A stretch of DNA of 64,000 nucleotides from Larix kaempferi. Lineage: Eukaryota > Streptophyta > Pinopsida > Pinales > Pinaceae. The DNA lies in the NCBI GenBank assembly GCA_027924585.1, contig BSBM01000106.1, positions 40,377,501 to 40,441,500 of the forward strand, written 5' to 3'. Each line of letters starts with the position of its first letter. Positions within the stretch are counted from its first letter, which is position 1. Under the pieces are notes generated by a model. The model ran no database searches, had not been told where the DNA came from, and worked only from the letters and a program-made list of their open reading frames with translations. Below are positions 45,131 through 56,799 of the stretch, in pieces. Both the position numbers and the translations under genes were made by a program.

Positions 45131-46020
45131 GTGATCATTCATTGTTCTATTTTTATACCTCAAGTAAAGGAGGTGATTTTTTTGAACTGCATTAAACATT
45201 TGATTCTCACTATATCTACATGATATTGTGTAGACAATTTTCTATGTGTTGCAAGAGAAAAGACCTATCCTTTAGTTACTCTTGAATGGAGTAATTTGAT
45301 GTCCCTTGTTCTGAATATGATTGTTCTCATGGTTTTTTTGGATGATGTTTATGTATTAGTCCTTCTCAATTAGGTGTATCTCATGTGGTTGTGTGGAAAC
45401 GTTGTTACCCTCCCCACCTGGATTCAAATCCCACTTTGAGATATGTTTGTTCTTAGTAAGCCAATTGTTGATGAGATATATATGTTCTATTAATGAGTTG
45501 TTGACCTGGCCTAGTGCCTTGAAGCATATAATGTTTAAATTCAATAAAATTCTCAAAACGAGGGGAAGTGCATTGGATATTTCCATGAGATATATTACCT
45601 AGAAAAATAAAATGGATTTTACTTCAATCTTCATCAAAATGTATTTTACTTCAATCTTCATACCTAGTTAATGCATGAATGAATAATGTATTTGTTGTTG
45701 TGGCTCTAAGTATGAATAATGGAAAGGATCTATAAAGTTAATGCAATAGCTAGTTGTTCATTCTAGTTAACCTCACTCTAACATACACCCCACACGTCAC
45801 AAGTATTGACAATGCCCCTCACGTGATATCTTTCCTATTATAGAGATTGATAATCATGAAGCTATACCACAATGGACATTGTTGGATGCCCATGTTTCCC
45901 CTGGTTTTCCAAACAAAACCAACTCTCCTCATGCTTAGAAACCAATCCATTTCCAAGTTTGCAATATATATCAACAATATTTGCAAAAAAACATGACAAA
46001 TGGATTTCATAGAAGAGGTT
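45131..46020. other. Flank of the Copia insertion, no gene
   Basis: No gene is recognised. It holds a possible SINE head at 45,373-45,440 and ends at the CATTG target site of the Copia element. Confidence 0.5.
45373..45440 (+). repeat. Possible tRNA-derived SINE head
   Basis: GGTGTATCTCATGTGGTTG resembles a pol III A box and GGATTCAAATCCC (45,420-45,432) a B box, at tRNA-like spacing. The 3' end of a SINE body and target duplications were not found. Confidence 0.4.
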
Positions 46021-46025
46021 CATTG

Positions 46026-46632
46026 TGTTAAATTTTGAGCATTAATTCACAATACTCTAGGATCTTTACTGAGAAAATAACATGTACAGTATATCAATGC
46101 ATATCAATCATAACAAGCATGTCAATCATCACAAGAATCAAAAGCATGAGAGACAATAGACACACAGAGTTTCCATGGGGAAAACCCTAAGGTGAAAAAT
46201 CCAACAACTTCCTCAGAGATAGAGAGAGCAATGGCTCAACCAAAGTACAACCAAAATACATAGAGATAGTCTCCTAGTAGTAGATGATCCTCCTCCTCAC
46301 ATGTGTGCCACTTTCCGAGTGAAGGAAGAATGAGTTTCTGAGTGATCCAAATAGAGATCTCCCGATCTCTATTTATACTTGTTCTGTTTTCCCAGTAACC
46401 TTATGGGGCCGACTTGTCTAGCTAGGTACATCAACCATATATTACATAAATCAGGGCCGACCCCACACCTGGTGGTCTAATAACCCATCGGCAAGTTAAC
46501 ACACTTGCGACACTTGTCAATACACATGACGACACTTCCGTATAGAGGAATGACACATCTCTATAGGAGTACAATAATATATAAATGAAATACATGGATG
46601 AAATACATTCCGAAGTTACATATACATCAACA
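46026..46632 (-). repeat. 3' LTR of the 7.1-kb Copia element
   Basis: 607 bp; on the plus strand it runs from TGTTAAATTTTGAGC to TACATCAACA. The minus-strand TATA-like TATAAATAG lies at 46,369-46,377. It pairs with 52,542-53,148 end to end. Confidence 0.95.
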
Positions 46633-46642
46633 CTCCCTCTTA
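46633..46642 (-). other. Polypurine tract
   Basis: The minus strand reads TAAGAGGGAG immediately before the 3' LTR start TGTTGATG, the expected plus-strand primer site. Confidence 0.85.
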
Positions 46643-46894
46643 ACTAGGAAGGTATTTCTCGACACAGATCTGCTAGCACAAGTCTTCTTCTCTGGATCAT
46701 CGTCATCGATGCATCGTCCTCGAATCATCGTCATCGTCACTACTGCTGCTATCTCAAACAATCTCTGAATCTACTCATCATAGGAAGTTCTACAGAGCCA
46801 ATCCTTTTTCATAGTAGATCTAGGCCCACCACCTGCAGGTCTTCATCATCACTAGCCATACTATGGAATCCTCAGGACTTATTACATGCGTCAC

Positions 46895-47387
46895 AAAACC
46901 TCGCAAGAGCATCCCAGGATATTACGAGCACATGGATCTACCTGTAGGATCTCCTAGGTCCATATTATATGTGCCCTCACCACAAAACCTCGCAAGAGCA
47001 TCCCAGGTTGTTACGAGCACACAGCTCTGCCTATAGGATCTCCCAGGGCCAAATTACATATGGTCATGGAAAAACCTTGCAAGAGCATCCCAGGACTTAT
47101 TACGGGCACACAGCCCAACCTATCGGATCTCCCAGGGACATATTATATGCCATAGGACAAAACCTCGAAAGAGCATCTTCTAGATATCCCAAGGCCAAAT
47201 TATATGCCATAGGCAAAACCTCGAAAGACTATCTGCAGATATCCCAGGGCCAAATTATATGTCCTCCCAGAGAAAAATCTTGAAAGAGCATTTTCCAGAT
47301 AGCCCAAGGCCAGATTACATGCCATAGGAAAAACCTCGAAAGACTATCTGCAAATCTCCCAGGGCCAAATTATATGGTCATCTGCAC
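46895..47387. repeat. Tandem array of ~88-bp and ~58-bp units in the Copia tail
   Basis: Seven units share AAAACCTCG-AAGAGCATC and CCCAGGGCCAAATTATATG. The first three (from about 46,895, 46,981 and 47,069) are about 88 bp long; the next four are about 58 bp, lacking the internal GTTACGAGCACACAGC part. The array lies between RNase H and the polypurine tract. Confidence 0.85.
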
Positions 47388-47654
47388 AACCTATTCCACG
47401 GCCATAGAGTATCAACCTGATACTCACCATAAATCATCCTGATGTACACATGATCATCCTGATCATCATCACTGCATCGTCTTGATGCATGTCATCTGGA
47501 GAAACATCCTGAAGCTCGTCATCCATGATCATCCTGATCATACAATTCATCTACCTGATGCATACCAAGTATCTACCTGATACATATCATCATACATGAT
47601 CCACCTGATCATACAATGTATCCACCTGATACATATACAGATACATGGTCCAAG

Positions 47655-47850
47655 CATCCAACACAATGCATATACAAATAAATGATCCAACTAATCATAT
47701 CCAACATCCAACATGATGCGTACATACATATACATATAAATGATCCAACTGATCATATTCAGCATCCAACATGATGCGTACATACATATACATATAAATG
47801 ATCAAACTGATCATATCCAGCATCCAACATGATGCATACATACATATACA
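47655..47850. repeat. 58-bp tandem array in the Copia tail
   Basis: About 3.3 copies of a 58-bp unit that includes ATGATCCAACTGATCATAT and AGCATCCAACATGATGCGTA. It contains TGATCA-type and CATGATGCG motifs. It lies close to the RNase H stop codon. Confidence 0.85.
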
Positions 47851-47961
47851 GAGCAGTAACTGGAGCATCGTCTTGATGCTCATAATCCAGCGCTTACATC
47901 CACAGCCATGTGAAGGATCCTCCTTCCAACATGCTTGGAATGGCTTCTGCAAATGTGTCCA

Positions 47962-49556
47962 TCACTTCTTCCTCGAAGTGTCGTCGATCTGAAGAACACC
48001 GAGCCTCTCTTTGAAGTACTCAAACTTCACTCTTGCTAGTGGCTTCGTCAACACATATGCAATATGCTCGTCCGTCGCAACATACAGGAGCTTCACTGCT
48101 CCTCTCTGCACCATATCCCTGATATAGTGGTATTTGATCTCTATGTGTTTCGACCTGTCGTGGAACACCGGGTTCTCAGACAGCTTCACACAACTCTGGT
48201 TGTCACAAAAGACACCAGTAGTCTCCAACGGGAGATCAAATAACTCTGATAGTAGCTTCTGAAGCCATACTGCCTCACAACTAGCTGAACAGGTTGCAAC
48301 ATACTCTGCCTCAGTTGTACTCCGTACTACGCGGGACTTCTTCCTGCTAAACCAAGAGATCATACCTAATCCCATACTGAAGTAGCACCCAGATGTGCTC
48401 TTCCTATCTACAGCACTGCCTACCCAATCTGAATCAACATAACCCTGCAGGTTAAACTTTTGATTCGCTTCATACCTAAGCCCATAATCAACTGTACCCT
48501 TCAGGTACCTCAGAATATGCTTTACAGCAACCAGGTGAACACTCCTCGGATCCAGCAGGAACTGGCTCAATGTGTTCACCGTAAAGCAAATATCTGGTCT
48601 CGTGTTCGTCAGGTACATCAAGGACCAAATCATTTGATGATACATAGAGACATCAACCGGCTCAGATGAAGCATCACATAGAATCTTTAGATTCGATGCC
48701 ATAGTTGTGGCCATGGCCTTGCAATCCATCATCCCGAACCTCTTCAGGATATCTACAGTATACTCCCTTGTCCAAGGAAGATCCCATTTGCACTCTGCCA
48801 CACCTCCATACCTAGGAAATAGTGCATCATTCCCAAGTCCTTCATATCGAACTCAACAGCAAGCTTCCTCTTTGTATCGACAATCAATCTGTCATCTCCT
48901 GTTACAAACAGGTCATCTACATACAGGAGTAGAATCATAAGATTTCCTTCCTCAACTTTGTAGTAAAGGTTGGAATCCGCTTTACTCTTGGTAAAGCCCA
49001 AACTAGATAGGAAACTGTCCATCCTACCATACCAAGTTATGGGAGCTTGCTTCAAGCCATACAAGGATTTCTTCAATCTGCACACATGAGACTCCTTGTC
49101 ACGTGTTTCAAAACCGAGTGGTTGCTCCACATAGACTTCCTCTTCAACTACACCATTCAAGAAGGCAGTCTTGACATCCATCTGGTGTATCTTCCATTTC
49201 ATCGCTGCAGCCAGGGAAAGTACTAATCTGATGGAAGTGTACCTGGCTACAGGAGCAAAAGTTTCTTCATAGTCTATTCCCTCTTTCTAAGAGAAGCCAC
49301 AAGCTACGAATCTTGCCTTGTATTTCTCTATGCTGCCATCTGCAGCATGCTTGATTTTATAGATCCATATGGAAGTCACAACAGACTTCTCTTCAGGTCT
49401 TGGGACCACATCCCAAACATCGTTCTTCATGATCGACGGATCATGGAATTCTTCCCGTATCCTGGGAAATTCAATATCTTCAATAGATAATTTTGTTGAT
49501 TGAACAAATGTTGTAGTCCTTCTTTTGTAGGTGAAGGTATATGGTCTTTCCTACAA
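47962..49556 (-). pseudogene. Copia reverse transcriptase and RNase H
   Basis: Reverse transcriptase copies element RNA and RNase H removes it. In order: EEFHDPSIMKNDVWDVVPRP, KARFVACGFS, a stop (49,287-49,289), EETFAPVARYTSIRLVLSL, MDVKTAFLNGVVEEEVYVEQ, LKKSLYGLKQAP, and the catalytic YVDD in LLLYVDDLFVTG. A one-base frameshift lies near 48,780. After it, a 279-codon frame contains MYLTNTRPDICFTVNTLSQF, GYVDSDWVGS, RKSTSGCYFSMG, STTEAEYVA and DNQSCVKLSENPVFHDRSKH, a well-kept RNase H with the conserved acidic residues. Apart from one stop and one frameshift this region is nearly intact. Confidence 0.95.
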
Positions 49557-50194
49557 AACAAGTTAAATTGCATGATTAGAAACATCTCATAATTTTCAAA
49601 ACAAATTCTTTCACATAAAGAAATATGTCATATAGTCATGCAATTATTTAAGCCAATGCTTCAATACAAAATTTATCCATATCCCATAACTTTCTAGATG
49701 CCTTCCAATCTCTACCAGAACATTGTTAAGAGTGTGCACAACTCCCAACATGTCAGCAAAGAGGTTTCATTCTAGATAAGTAGCAATGGAATTTTGTACA
49801 GTGGCATAGGCCACTTAGCCATCATATGCATATTAGTAGTATACTGTTCATTAATGCAAATATTCTAATATCCATAATACACAACCTAAGTTTATGAACA
49901 TAAGCATATACATCACTGAATAACATTATTTTAAACAAATAGAATATACAAGAAATGACAATTCAAATACTTATCTTTGTTTGTTTGTTGGGTGGACTCC
50001 CTCTGAGTCTTTGCTTCCTTGCAGGAGCTACTGGAGTCCTAATCTGAAGTAGCTTCTTCTACACCTTTCTGTTGTGGAATGTAGAGAGATGGTCAACTCC
50101 CTATGAATATCTGCATCTTTGCAGAAACTAATGGAGTGTGCTCCCTCTTGATCTTTGCTTCCTGGATTACCTGTCCTTGAACTTATATCCTTCC
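49557..50194 (-). pseudogene. Degenerate integrase C-terminal and linker region
   Basis: Only scraps of the expected integrase end are visible, such as an IPQQKGV segment where NPQQNGVAE is expected. AT-rich sequence then follows up to the reverse transcriptase start near 49,556. The third catalytic acid of integrase cannot be placed with confidence. Confidence 0.5.
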
Positions 50195-51967
50195 TCAATC
50201 ACTGCATAGCTTCTTGAAATCACCTGAAGTGAATTCTTTTCCATTGTTGGATCTGAATGTTTTGATCTTCTTATCAGTTTGATTCTCCATCAAGGTTTTG
50301 AATTCCTTGAACTTATCAAACACTTCATCTTTGTTCTTCAAGAAGTAAACCCAAGTCTTCCTGGAGAAGTCATCGATGAAAGAGACATAGTAAACATACC
50401 CACTCAGAGAACTGGATGACATTGGACCGCATACATCGGAGTGGATGATTTCCAAGATACCTTTTTCCTTGCTTTCACTGCTTGGAAATGCCTTCTTAAT
50501 GTTCTTTCCTTTTGCACATCCTTTGTAAACACCTTCATGCTTGGTCTTAATTTCAGGAAGACCTTCTACAGCCTTACTTGCAATTGGTAATGCTCTGTAG
50601 TGCATATGTGCAAGTCTTCTATGCCAAAGTTCACTTGGTTCCATGGAATCATGTACGATGGCATGTTCAGGTTGTCCCTTCAATTTATACAACCCTCCCT
50701 CTTGCTCTCCAATCACCACTGCATCATCAATAGTTTTACCCTTTGGCCACATCAGAACTTGGCCATCTACAAATGCAACCCTCATGCCTTTTGCATTCAA
50801 TGCAAAGATGGAGAGAAGATTCTTCTTGAGCCCGGGTACATAAAGAACTTCTTTCATCTTCAAAGACTTTCCAGAATCTAGGTTATAGGAGGCTTCACCA
50901 CTTCCTTTGATAGGGTATTGATAATCATCCCCAAGTTTCACCTTATGGGGTGATTCATGTTTAGATAGGTTTACAAAAGATTCTTTAAACCCAGTCATGC
51001 GTTTGGAAGCCCCACTGTCAATAAGCCAATCATTACAACCATGAGAGATAGTACCTGTGAGAGCATAGATTAGAACATACTCTTCTTCACTTGATGAGTC
51101 ATCATCACTTTCTGCCCTAGCCTTCTTCTTTGGAGGTTCATCATCCTCGGCAACATGAGCATGGTACCTTCTTTTGTTGCCCTTCTTCTTCTTGTTGAAG
51201 TTGTTGTTGTTATCCCTTTTGTTCTTGGGACAATTTAAAGCAAAGTGACCTTTCTCATTGCAGGTAAAACATCTTAGATCCTTCTTATTCTTTTGTTGGT
51301 TATGATAGGATCTCTTGTAGTGAGAGTGCTCCTTCTTGGGCTTGCTTCTTTTGGTGTGAGTTGCAAGAGCTTGATCTTCACCTCCCATCTTTTTTTCTCG
51401 AACTACAAGCCTAGCTTTTTCTTGAGAGCATTCTTCCCACAGTTTACTGAAAGAGATCAATTTCTTTCTTGCATAGATTCCTTGAATAAAGGAGTCCCAT
51501 GACCTAGGTAGGCCATTCAGAGTGGTCATAACAACTTCACCATTGTCCACTACTTCATCCACGGCTTCAAGTTGTTCCTTAATCTAAGAGACCTTGGAGA
51601 AGTAATATTGAATGGTCTCTCCATTCAACATCTTGACCCCTTTCAATTGATTCTACGGAGTCATCTTCCGATTTATGTTCTTCCCTTCAAATAACTTGGT
51701 CAGGGAGTCAAACATCTCCTTGGGTGTCTTTAGAGATAACACATGAGGTATGAGATGGTCTTTGATAGAATCAACAATGATTCGCTTTTCCTTGACCAAG
51801 TTCTTCTTATGCAATACCTTAGCCTCTTCATCCTCTGGGATAGGGACCTCAGAGCTGATGTAAGAGCCCAATTCATTTTCTTCCAGGATTAACCCAATCC
51901 TATACTTCCAGGCTCGGAAGTTATCAACCCCTTCAAGCTTATCCTCAATATTGGTGTGGTGAGACAT
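50195..51967 (-). pseudogene. Copia Gag, protease and integrase core
   Basis: Gag starts at the ATG at 51,967 (MSHHTNIEDKLEGVDNFRAW). Stops interrupt the same frame at 51,653 and about 51,585, then 455 codons run to 50,195. They contain NGLPRSWDSFIQGIYARKK, the knuckle CFTCNEKGHFALNC, protease WLIDSGAS with its DSGAS intact, VLYVPGLKKNLLS, GAG_pre-integrase ELWHRRLAHMHYRALP, and integrase EIIHSDVCGPMSSSSLSGYV and SFIDDFSRKTWVYFL. The second integrase Asp is lost: FRSNNGKEF instead of .DNG.EF, a G-to-A change. The frame ends just after KLCSD. Confidence 0.93.
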
Positions 51968-52529
51968 CTTAAAGAGTACTTCAAATGGAAATAGAAAAGA
52001 TTTAGGTATTACCACTTGCTTTGCTGAAAACTTGATCTGGTCTCGGATTAGGGTTTGTTAGAAAAACCCTAAAAATTCAAAATGTGAATTTCAACTTTCT
52101 GAAATGATAGAAAGATGCGCCTTGATGAGATGATCAGTCTGGTGTATTCAGAATTTGAGATCTGCAAAGCTTCACCCTTCAGAAATGCCTTTTTGTCTTC
52201 CCGGGTTCACTGAGGAGGACCCTAAATTAGGGTTTGAGTTTCCCGGAGATATACCCAGCCAAAAATATCGATCCAAAGCTTTAAACTTCGATTTTTCCAA
52301 GGCTCTTCCAGCTATGTTTTCATATTTCAGAAATTCCTATTTTTGTGGAAACCCTAATTTTTAGGGCCAAATCTGTAAATGCTTAGAATTGAATTCTGAT
52401 TGGATAGATAGATTCTCCTTGATGAGTAGAGTCAATATACTATACTTATTTTCCAAAATCTATGGAGAGAAACCCAATAAACAAGAAACCCTAGTTTCCA
52501 TCACTGCACAATGTCTTCTTCTCAGGTTA

Positions 52530-52541
52530 GCTCTGATACCA
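52530..52541 (-). other. Primer-binding site (tRNA-iMet type)
   Basis: The plus strand reads GCTCTGATACCA; the minus strand gives TGGTATCAGAGC directly after the 5' LTR. It fixes the orientation of the 7.1-kb Copia element. Confidence 0.93.
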
Positions 52542-53148
52542 TGTTAAATTTTGAGCATTTATTCACAATACTCTAGGATCTTTACTAATAGAATAACATG
52601 TACAATATATCAATGCATATCAATCATAACAAGCATGTCAATCATCACAAGCATCAAAAGCATGAGAGACAATAGACACACAGAGTTTCCGTGGGGAAAA
52701 CCCTAAGGTGAAAAACCCCACAACTTCCTCAGAGATAGATAGAGCAATGGCTCAACCAAAGTAAAACCAAAATACACAGAGATAGTCTCCTAGTAGCAGA
52801 TGATCCTCCTCCTCACATGTGCGCCACTTTCCGAGTGAAGGAAGAATGAGTTTCTAAGTGATCCAAATAGAGATCTCCCGATCTCTATTTATACTTGTTC
52901 TGTTTGCCCAGTAACCTTATGGGGCTGACTTGTCTAGCTAGGTACATCAACCATATATTACATAAATCAGGGCTGACCCCACACATGGTGGTCTAATAAC
53001 CCATCGGCAAGTTAACACACTTGCGACACTTGTCAATACACATGACGACACTTCTGTATAGAGGAATGACACAGCTCTATAGGAGTACAATAATATATAA
53101 ATGAAATACATGGATGAAATACATCCCAAAGTTACATATACATCAACA
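52542..53148 (-). repeat. 5' LTR of the 7.1-kb Copia element
   Basis: 607 bp, end-to-end partner of 46,026-46,632. Transcription of the element would start in this LTR, reading leftward. Confidence 0.95.
52885..52893 (-). promoter_or_regulatory. TATA box in 5' LTR
   Basis: The minus strand reads AAGTATAAATAGAGATCGGG, a plant-like TATA box inside the 5' LTR, conserved in the 3' LTR. It is the likely core promoter of the Copia element. Confidence 0.7.
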
Positions 53149-53153
53149 CATTG

Positions 53154-54170
53154 TACTTAAGGAGGTTGTTGTAATTTTCTATCACATATTACAAAGGAAT
53201 ATTGCAATAAATTTGTATTCATGCTGAGGGGAAATTGAATATGAAGTAATGATCACCGGGGTATACAAAGGTCTTTACAAAGACCTTGTACAACAAACTA
53301 GCCAACATACATGTATTTAAATTAACACTTTTTTGTAGCCAATCTCCTCATAAGGGCCCTTTCATCTCACAATGGAATGTAAATTCCAATAGTGTCTTAG
53401 TAAAAACCTGCACCATAAATTTGTTTGTGTCGTTTATTTAAATTAAATCCTTGGATAGACATTGAAGAAGTTAAGTGTGCATTTATAATTGGTTTTCTAT
53501 GGCATTTACTTGGCTTCTAACACCATAATACCTATTAATCACAAAATTCAAACTATCTTTAGGTAATGAGCACAAGAAACAACGCTCCTTGAAAACCAAA
53601 TAGCCACCCTGTAGAATGTTTCTACAACTTCTCTAGTGCATTAATCACTAATTTCAAATAACTAAATATGATGCCCTATTATATAAAGATTTATTTTTTT
53701 ACTTTTCACCTTCATAACTGACAATAGGCAGTCCAATCATATTTCTCAAAAAAAAATACTTTGTTAATGGTACAATCTAAGTTATTGGATTGTTGATTGT
53801 TTTTACAAGGCTTGTGTATTCACCAGTTAACTGTCCCCTTCTATCACCCTTAGGAAACTTGAAACCTCCAATAGTCTCACCATCAATCAGGTTTTGTTCC
53901 ACTCCACATCATTAACATGTGAAAGGTATACTTGCTTTCTTTTCTTAGACCTTTGAGATGTATTCTTGGACTCCAATAGAAAAATTCACTAAGGATAATA
54001 TGTTTATTTTATTGTTTGGGCCCTTTGGTTCTTCTGCACCTCAACCATAAAGAATATGTCCTACTCATCTTTATAGAGGCATGAAAGGCGATATTCTTTT
54101 CTCTTTCATTCGAGGGAAGTACTCTAAAATTTCAGCAATTCTAATTTCTATGATGTGTTATCTTATAGCA
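53154..54170. other. CACTA interior between Copia and Gypsy insertions
   Basis: I see no gene, repeat array or element end here. Confidence 0.5.
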
Positions 54171-54300
54171 TGTTACATCTACACCCAGGATGATTCCATA
54201 TGCACCACCTCAAAAGAAACGAAGCATACCAATGGCAACACCACCAAGTAAAATCTCATCGAAGATTGCACCAGTTGCAAGCCTGACCATGGGTGAAGGG
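54171..54300 (-). pseudogene. Unidentified coding-like fragment, copy 2
   Basis: The minus-strand frame reads MVRLATGAIFDEILLGGVAI, then GMLRFF, a stop, and GGAYGIILGVDVTC. It is related to the fragment at 44,995-45,130. The hydrophobic, glycine-rich pattern suggests a membrane protein exon; the family is not recognised. Confidence 0.3.
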
Positions 54301-54306
54301 TCATTT

Positions 54307-54478
54307 TGATCCATGTGGATATAGGTGGCCACCCACTTATTCCACTAGCTCAAAACAGTTTTCCTTTTTGGCAATTTTCTAGTAAATTTTCTATAGTTTT
54401 TTTGGTCCTGAACTTCCGGGGCCATTTTGAGGCCCTAAATGACGTTTTTTTAGCGATTCGGGGGGTTGGGGGGAATGG
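54307..54478 (+). repeat. Truncated 5' LTR of Gypsy element
   Basis: TGATCCATGTGGATATAGG and the following ~170 bp match the start of the 3' LTR at 58,249 (shared GCTCAAAACAGTTTTCCTTT and TTTTGAGGCCCTAAATGA). At about 54,478 the LTR jumps directly into gag coding, so the rest of the LTR, the primer site and most of gag were deleted. Confidence 0.8.
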
Positions 54479-54672
54479 TTTTTGATCAACAACAGAAGCC
54501 TGGAAAAGGTGGCCCTAATTCACAAAGCAAAGGACAGAGCAAGGATGGCCAAAGCCCCGACAACCAGCCCAAGCTGCAGGCAAAGAAGGGTAATGGGAAA
54601 TCAAAGAAGGACACTGGAAAGTGGTGTGAATTCCACAAGAGCCACTGTCACAACACCAATGAATGTCGCTAA
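54479..54672 (+). pseudogene. Gypsy Gag C-terminus with zinc knuckle
   Basis: A lysine- and glutamine-rich stretch (QQQKPGKGGPNSQSKGQSKD) precedes WCEFHKSHCHNTNECR. This is the compact C..H....H....C-type knuckle common in plant Gypsy Gag; the middle Gly-His context is altered. The N-terminal capsid part is missing. Confidence 0.8.
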
Positions 54673-54684
54673 AAACAATCCTTA

Positions 54685-55110
54685 TTGGCCAAGATGAAAT
54701 CACTAGATCCAGACTCTGGCTTAGACTCTAATCAAAGAAATAAAGGGGAAAGTATATCATTGATGCAGAACCTAGTGCCACCATCGCAACTGCAAATATC
54801 CAAACACAAGAGTCAGAGGATCCAGAGGAAGGGGAGTGCCTCTTCCATTCAAAACTGTGCGTATAGGGGAATCCACCACATTTCATTGTTCACATTGGTA
54901 GCCAAAAGAACCTCATCTCAGTCGAGGTTGTCAAAAGATTGAAGCTTCCGATGGTTCAACATCCCCAACCATACAACATCGGTTGGATGAGCCAGGGACG
55001 AGAAATCTGCATCACTCAACAGTGTCTCCTTTCCTATGGCATCAATCCCTTCAAAGATGAGGAATGTGTGATGTTTCTCGGCTTGAAGTTTGTGATGTTC
55101 TTTTAGGACA
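54685..55110 (+). pseudogene. Gypsy protease
   Basis: Frame pieces read GSQKNLISVEVVKRLKLPMV, then HPQPYNIGWMSQGREICITQ and CLLSYGINPFKDEECVM, followed in another frame by LEVCDVLLGQPFMWKRHVGY. This is the retropepsin layout of plant Gypsy elements. The catalytic Asp expected just before GS appears replaced (VHIGS). A frameshift lies near 55,075. Confidence 0.8.
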
Positions 55111-55365
55111 ACCATTTATGTGGAAACGTCATGTTGGGTATGAGTATAGACCTCATACTGTAATTATTACTTGGGAAAGAAACTCTAAAGGATACCAGAG
55201 ACACTTCCCACTACTGCAGTGTCCCTCATCATAGCTAAGTAGTGAAAGAAGGTAATCTCCCAGACAGGAAAATTCATCCTCTTCATGGTTCATTCTGAAG
55301 GTGAACGAAAGATCGCAGCAACATCCACCACCCCCACACAGAACCCCTCTAAACAGTAGAAACAT

Positions 55366-56130
55366 GTGGATAATATCATGGAAGCATACAAAGAAAACTA
55401 CACCACACCTTCCAAGGTGCCAATACATTGCCAGGTCAAGCATTCCATTGATTTGATACACATCGCACCTTTATCTAATGGGACAGTATACAAGAGTTCT
55501 CTCATGGAAAATGAAGAAATCAAACGCCATATTATAGATTTAATCCAAAATGGGCACATTAGACCTAGCTCCTCACCTTGTTGGAGCTCAATTGTGTTGG
55601 TACAGAAGATAGATGGGACTCATGGCGACTCTGTATTGACTATCGAGTTCTAAGCAAGATCACTGTCTAGAATTGGTATCCCATTCCCTGGATTGACAAC
55701 CTTCTTGACCAACTCAAGGGTGCCAAATATTTTAGCAAGATTGATCTGAATTATGGCTATCATCAAGTGACAATTGAGCAGACCAATGTCTGGAAGAAAA
55801 CCTTCAATTCTATGGAAGGCCTTTTTGAGTGGTTGTTCATTCCTTTCAACTTGAATAAAGCTCCAACAACCTTCATGAGGATGATGAACAATATTCTACG
55901 GCTATTCACCAATTCTTTTGTGGTCATATATCTATATGATATCCTCATCTACAATAGAACATGGGCGGAATATTTGCAGCATATCCACCAGGTCCTTAGC
56001 ACCCTGTGACAGCACAAGTTATATGCCAATCTAGATAAGTTCTCATTTGGCATGGATATGGTTCAATATATGGGATACATCATAGACGAGCATGTTGTTC
56101 ATGTAGATCTAGACAAGATCGAATCCATTC
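55366..56130 (+). pseudogene. Gypsy reverse transcriptase
   Basis: Pieces in order: KHSIDLIHIAPLSNGTVYKS, NEEIKRHIIDLIQNGHIRPS, SSPCWSSIVLVQKIDGT, LLDQLKGAKYFSKIDLNYGY, then KKTFNSMEGLFEWLFIPFNL and FMRMMNNILRLFTNSFVVIY. The catalytic motif reads YLYD instead of YLDD, so the first Asp of the pair is lost. Several stops and two frame changes are present. Confidence 0.92.
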
Positions 56131-56134
56131 ATGA

Positions 56135-56775
56135 TTGGACGACCCCAACAACTCTCACTCGGAGCTTTGCAGCTTCCTAGGCCTTGCTAACTTCTATCGC
56201 AGATTTGTGTTGAGATTATCTAATATTGCTTGGTCCCTTATCCAAGTGACCAAAGGGGTATCTAAGGCCATGTTCGTCATGTCCAAGCCACAGCAACAAG
56301 CACTTGAGGAGCTAAAGCAACGCTTATGTTCGGTGCCCTTCCTTGCCTTACCATATCTGCAACAACACTTTGAGATTGAGACAGATGCTTTGGACTATGT
56401 TGTTGGTGTAGTCCTCACTCAGCATGGCCATCCAATGGCATATCACAGTGAGACACTTTCAGATATAGTCTGCAAGTACCCCACCTATGACAAGGAAATG
56501 TATTCCATTATCCAAGCCTGTCGACAATGGAAGCATTACATCCTTGGAAAATAAACGGCCATCCACAATGATCACAAGCCCCTACAGTTCATGCAAACCT
56601 AGGGAAATTTACAGAATGAACTCCACCAAAAGTGGTCCACTTACTTGCAGCAATTCCACCTGAACATTAAATATAAGAAGGGAAGCACCAATCAAGTCGT
56701 CGATTACCTCAGTCAACCTCCATTAGCAGCACTGATCACAGTGCTCAACTCTTATGGCCACGAGACCTCTAGTTG
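56135..56775 (+). pseudogene. Gypsy RNase H
   Basis: SELCSFLGLANFYRRFVLRL marks the RT-RNase H connection. RNase H reads FEIETDALDYVVGVVLTQHG, HPMAYHSETLS, YPTYDKEMYSIIQACRQWKH, a stop, then IHNDHKPLQFMQT and WSTYLQQFHLNIKYKKGSTN. The usual acidic positions (first TDA, YDKE) are visible. One stop lies near 56,552. Confidence 0.88.
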
Positions 56776-56799
56776 ACCTCAACTATATAGCAATGATAT

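Larger units (their letters stand above)
46026..53148 (-). mobile_element. Near-complete Copia LTR retrotransposon (7.1 kb)
   Basis: Two LTRs of 607 bp each are flanked by a perfect 5-bp duplication CATTG (46,021-46,025 and 53,149-53,153). The element reads on the minus strand: LTR, primer-binding site, Gag, protease, integrase, reverse transcriptase, RNase H, a 1.3-kb non-coding tail with tandem arrays, polypurine tract, LTR. The LTRs differ at about 23 of 607 positions by eye (about 4%), so it is younger than the gag-only element. Stops, a frameshift and a damaged integrase make it non-functional. It inserted into the interior of the large CACTA. Confidence 0.95.

Noticed and set aside
48460-48940. 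Plus-strand open frames opposite the Copia RNase H and RT
   Set aside because: They are antisense shadows of a strongly supported minus-strand coding region.
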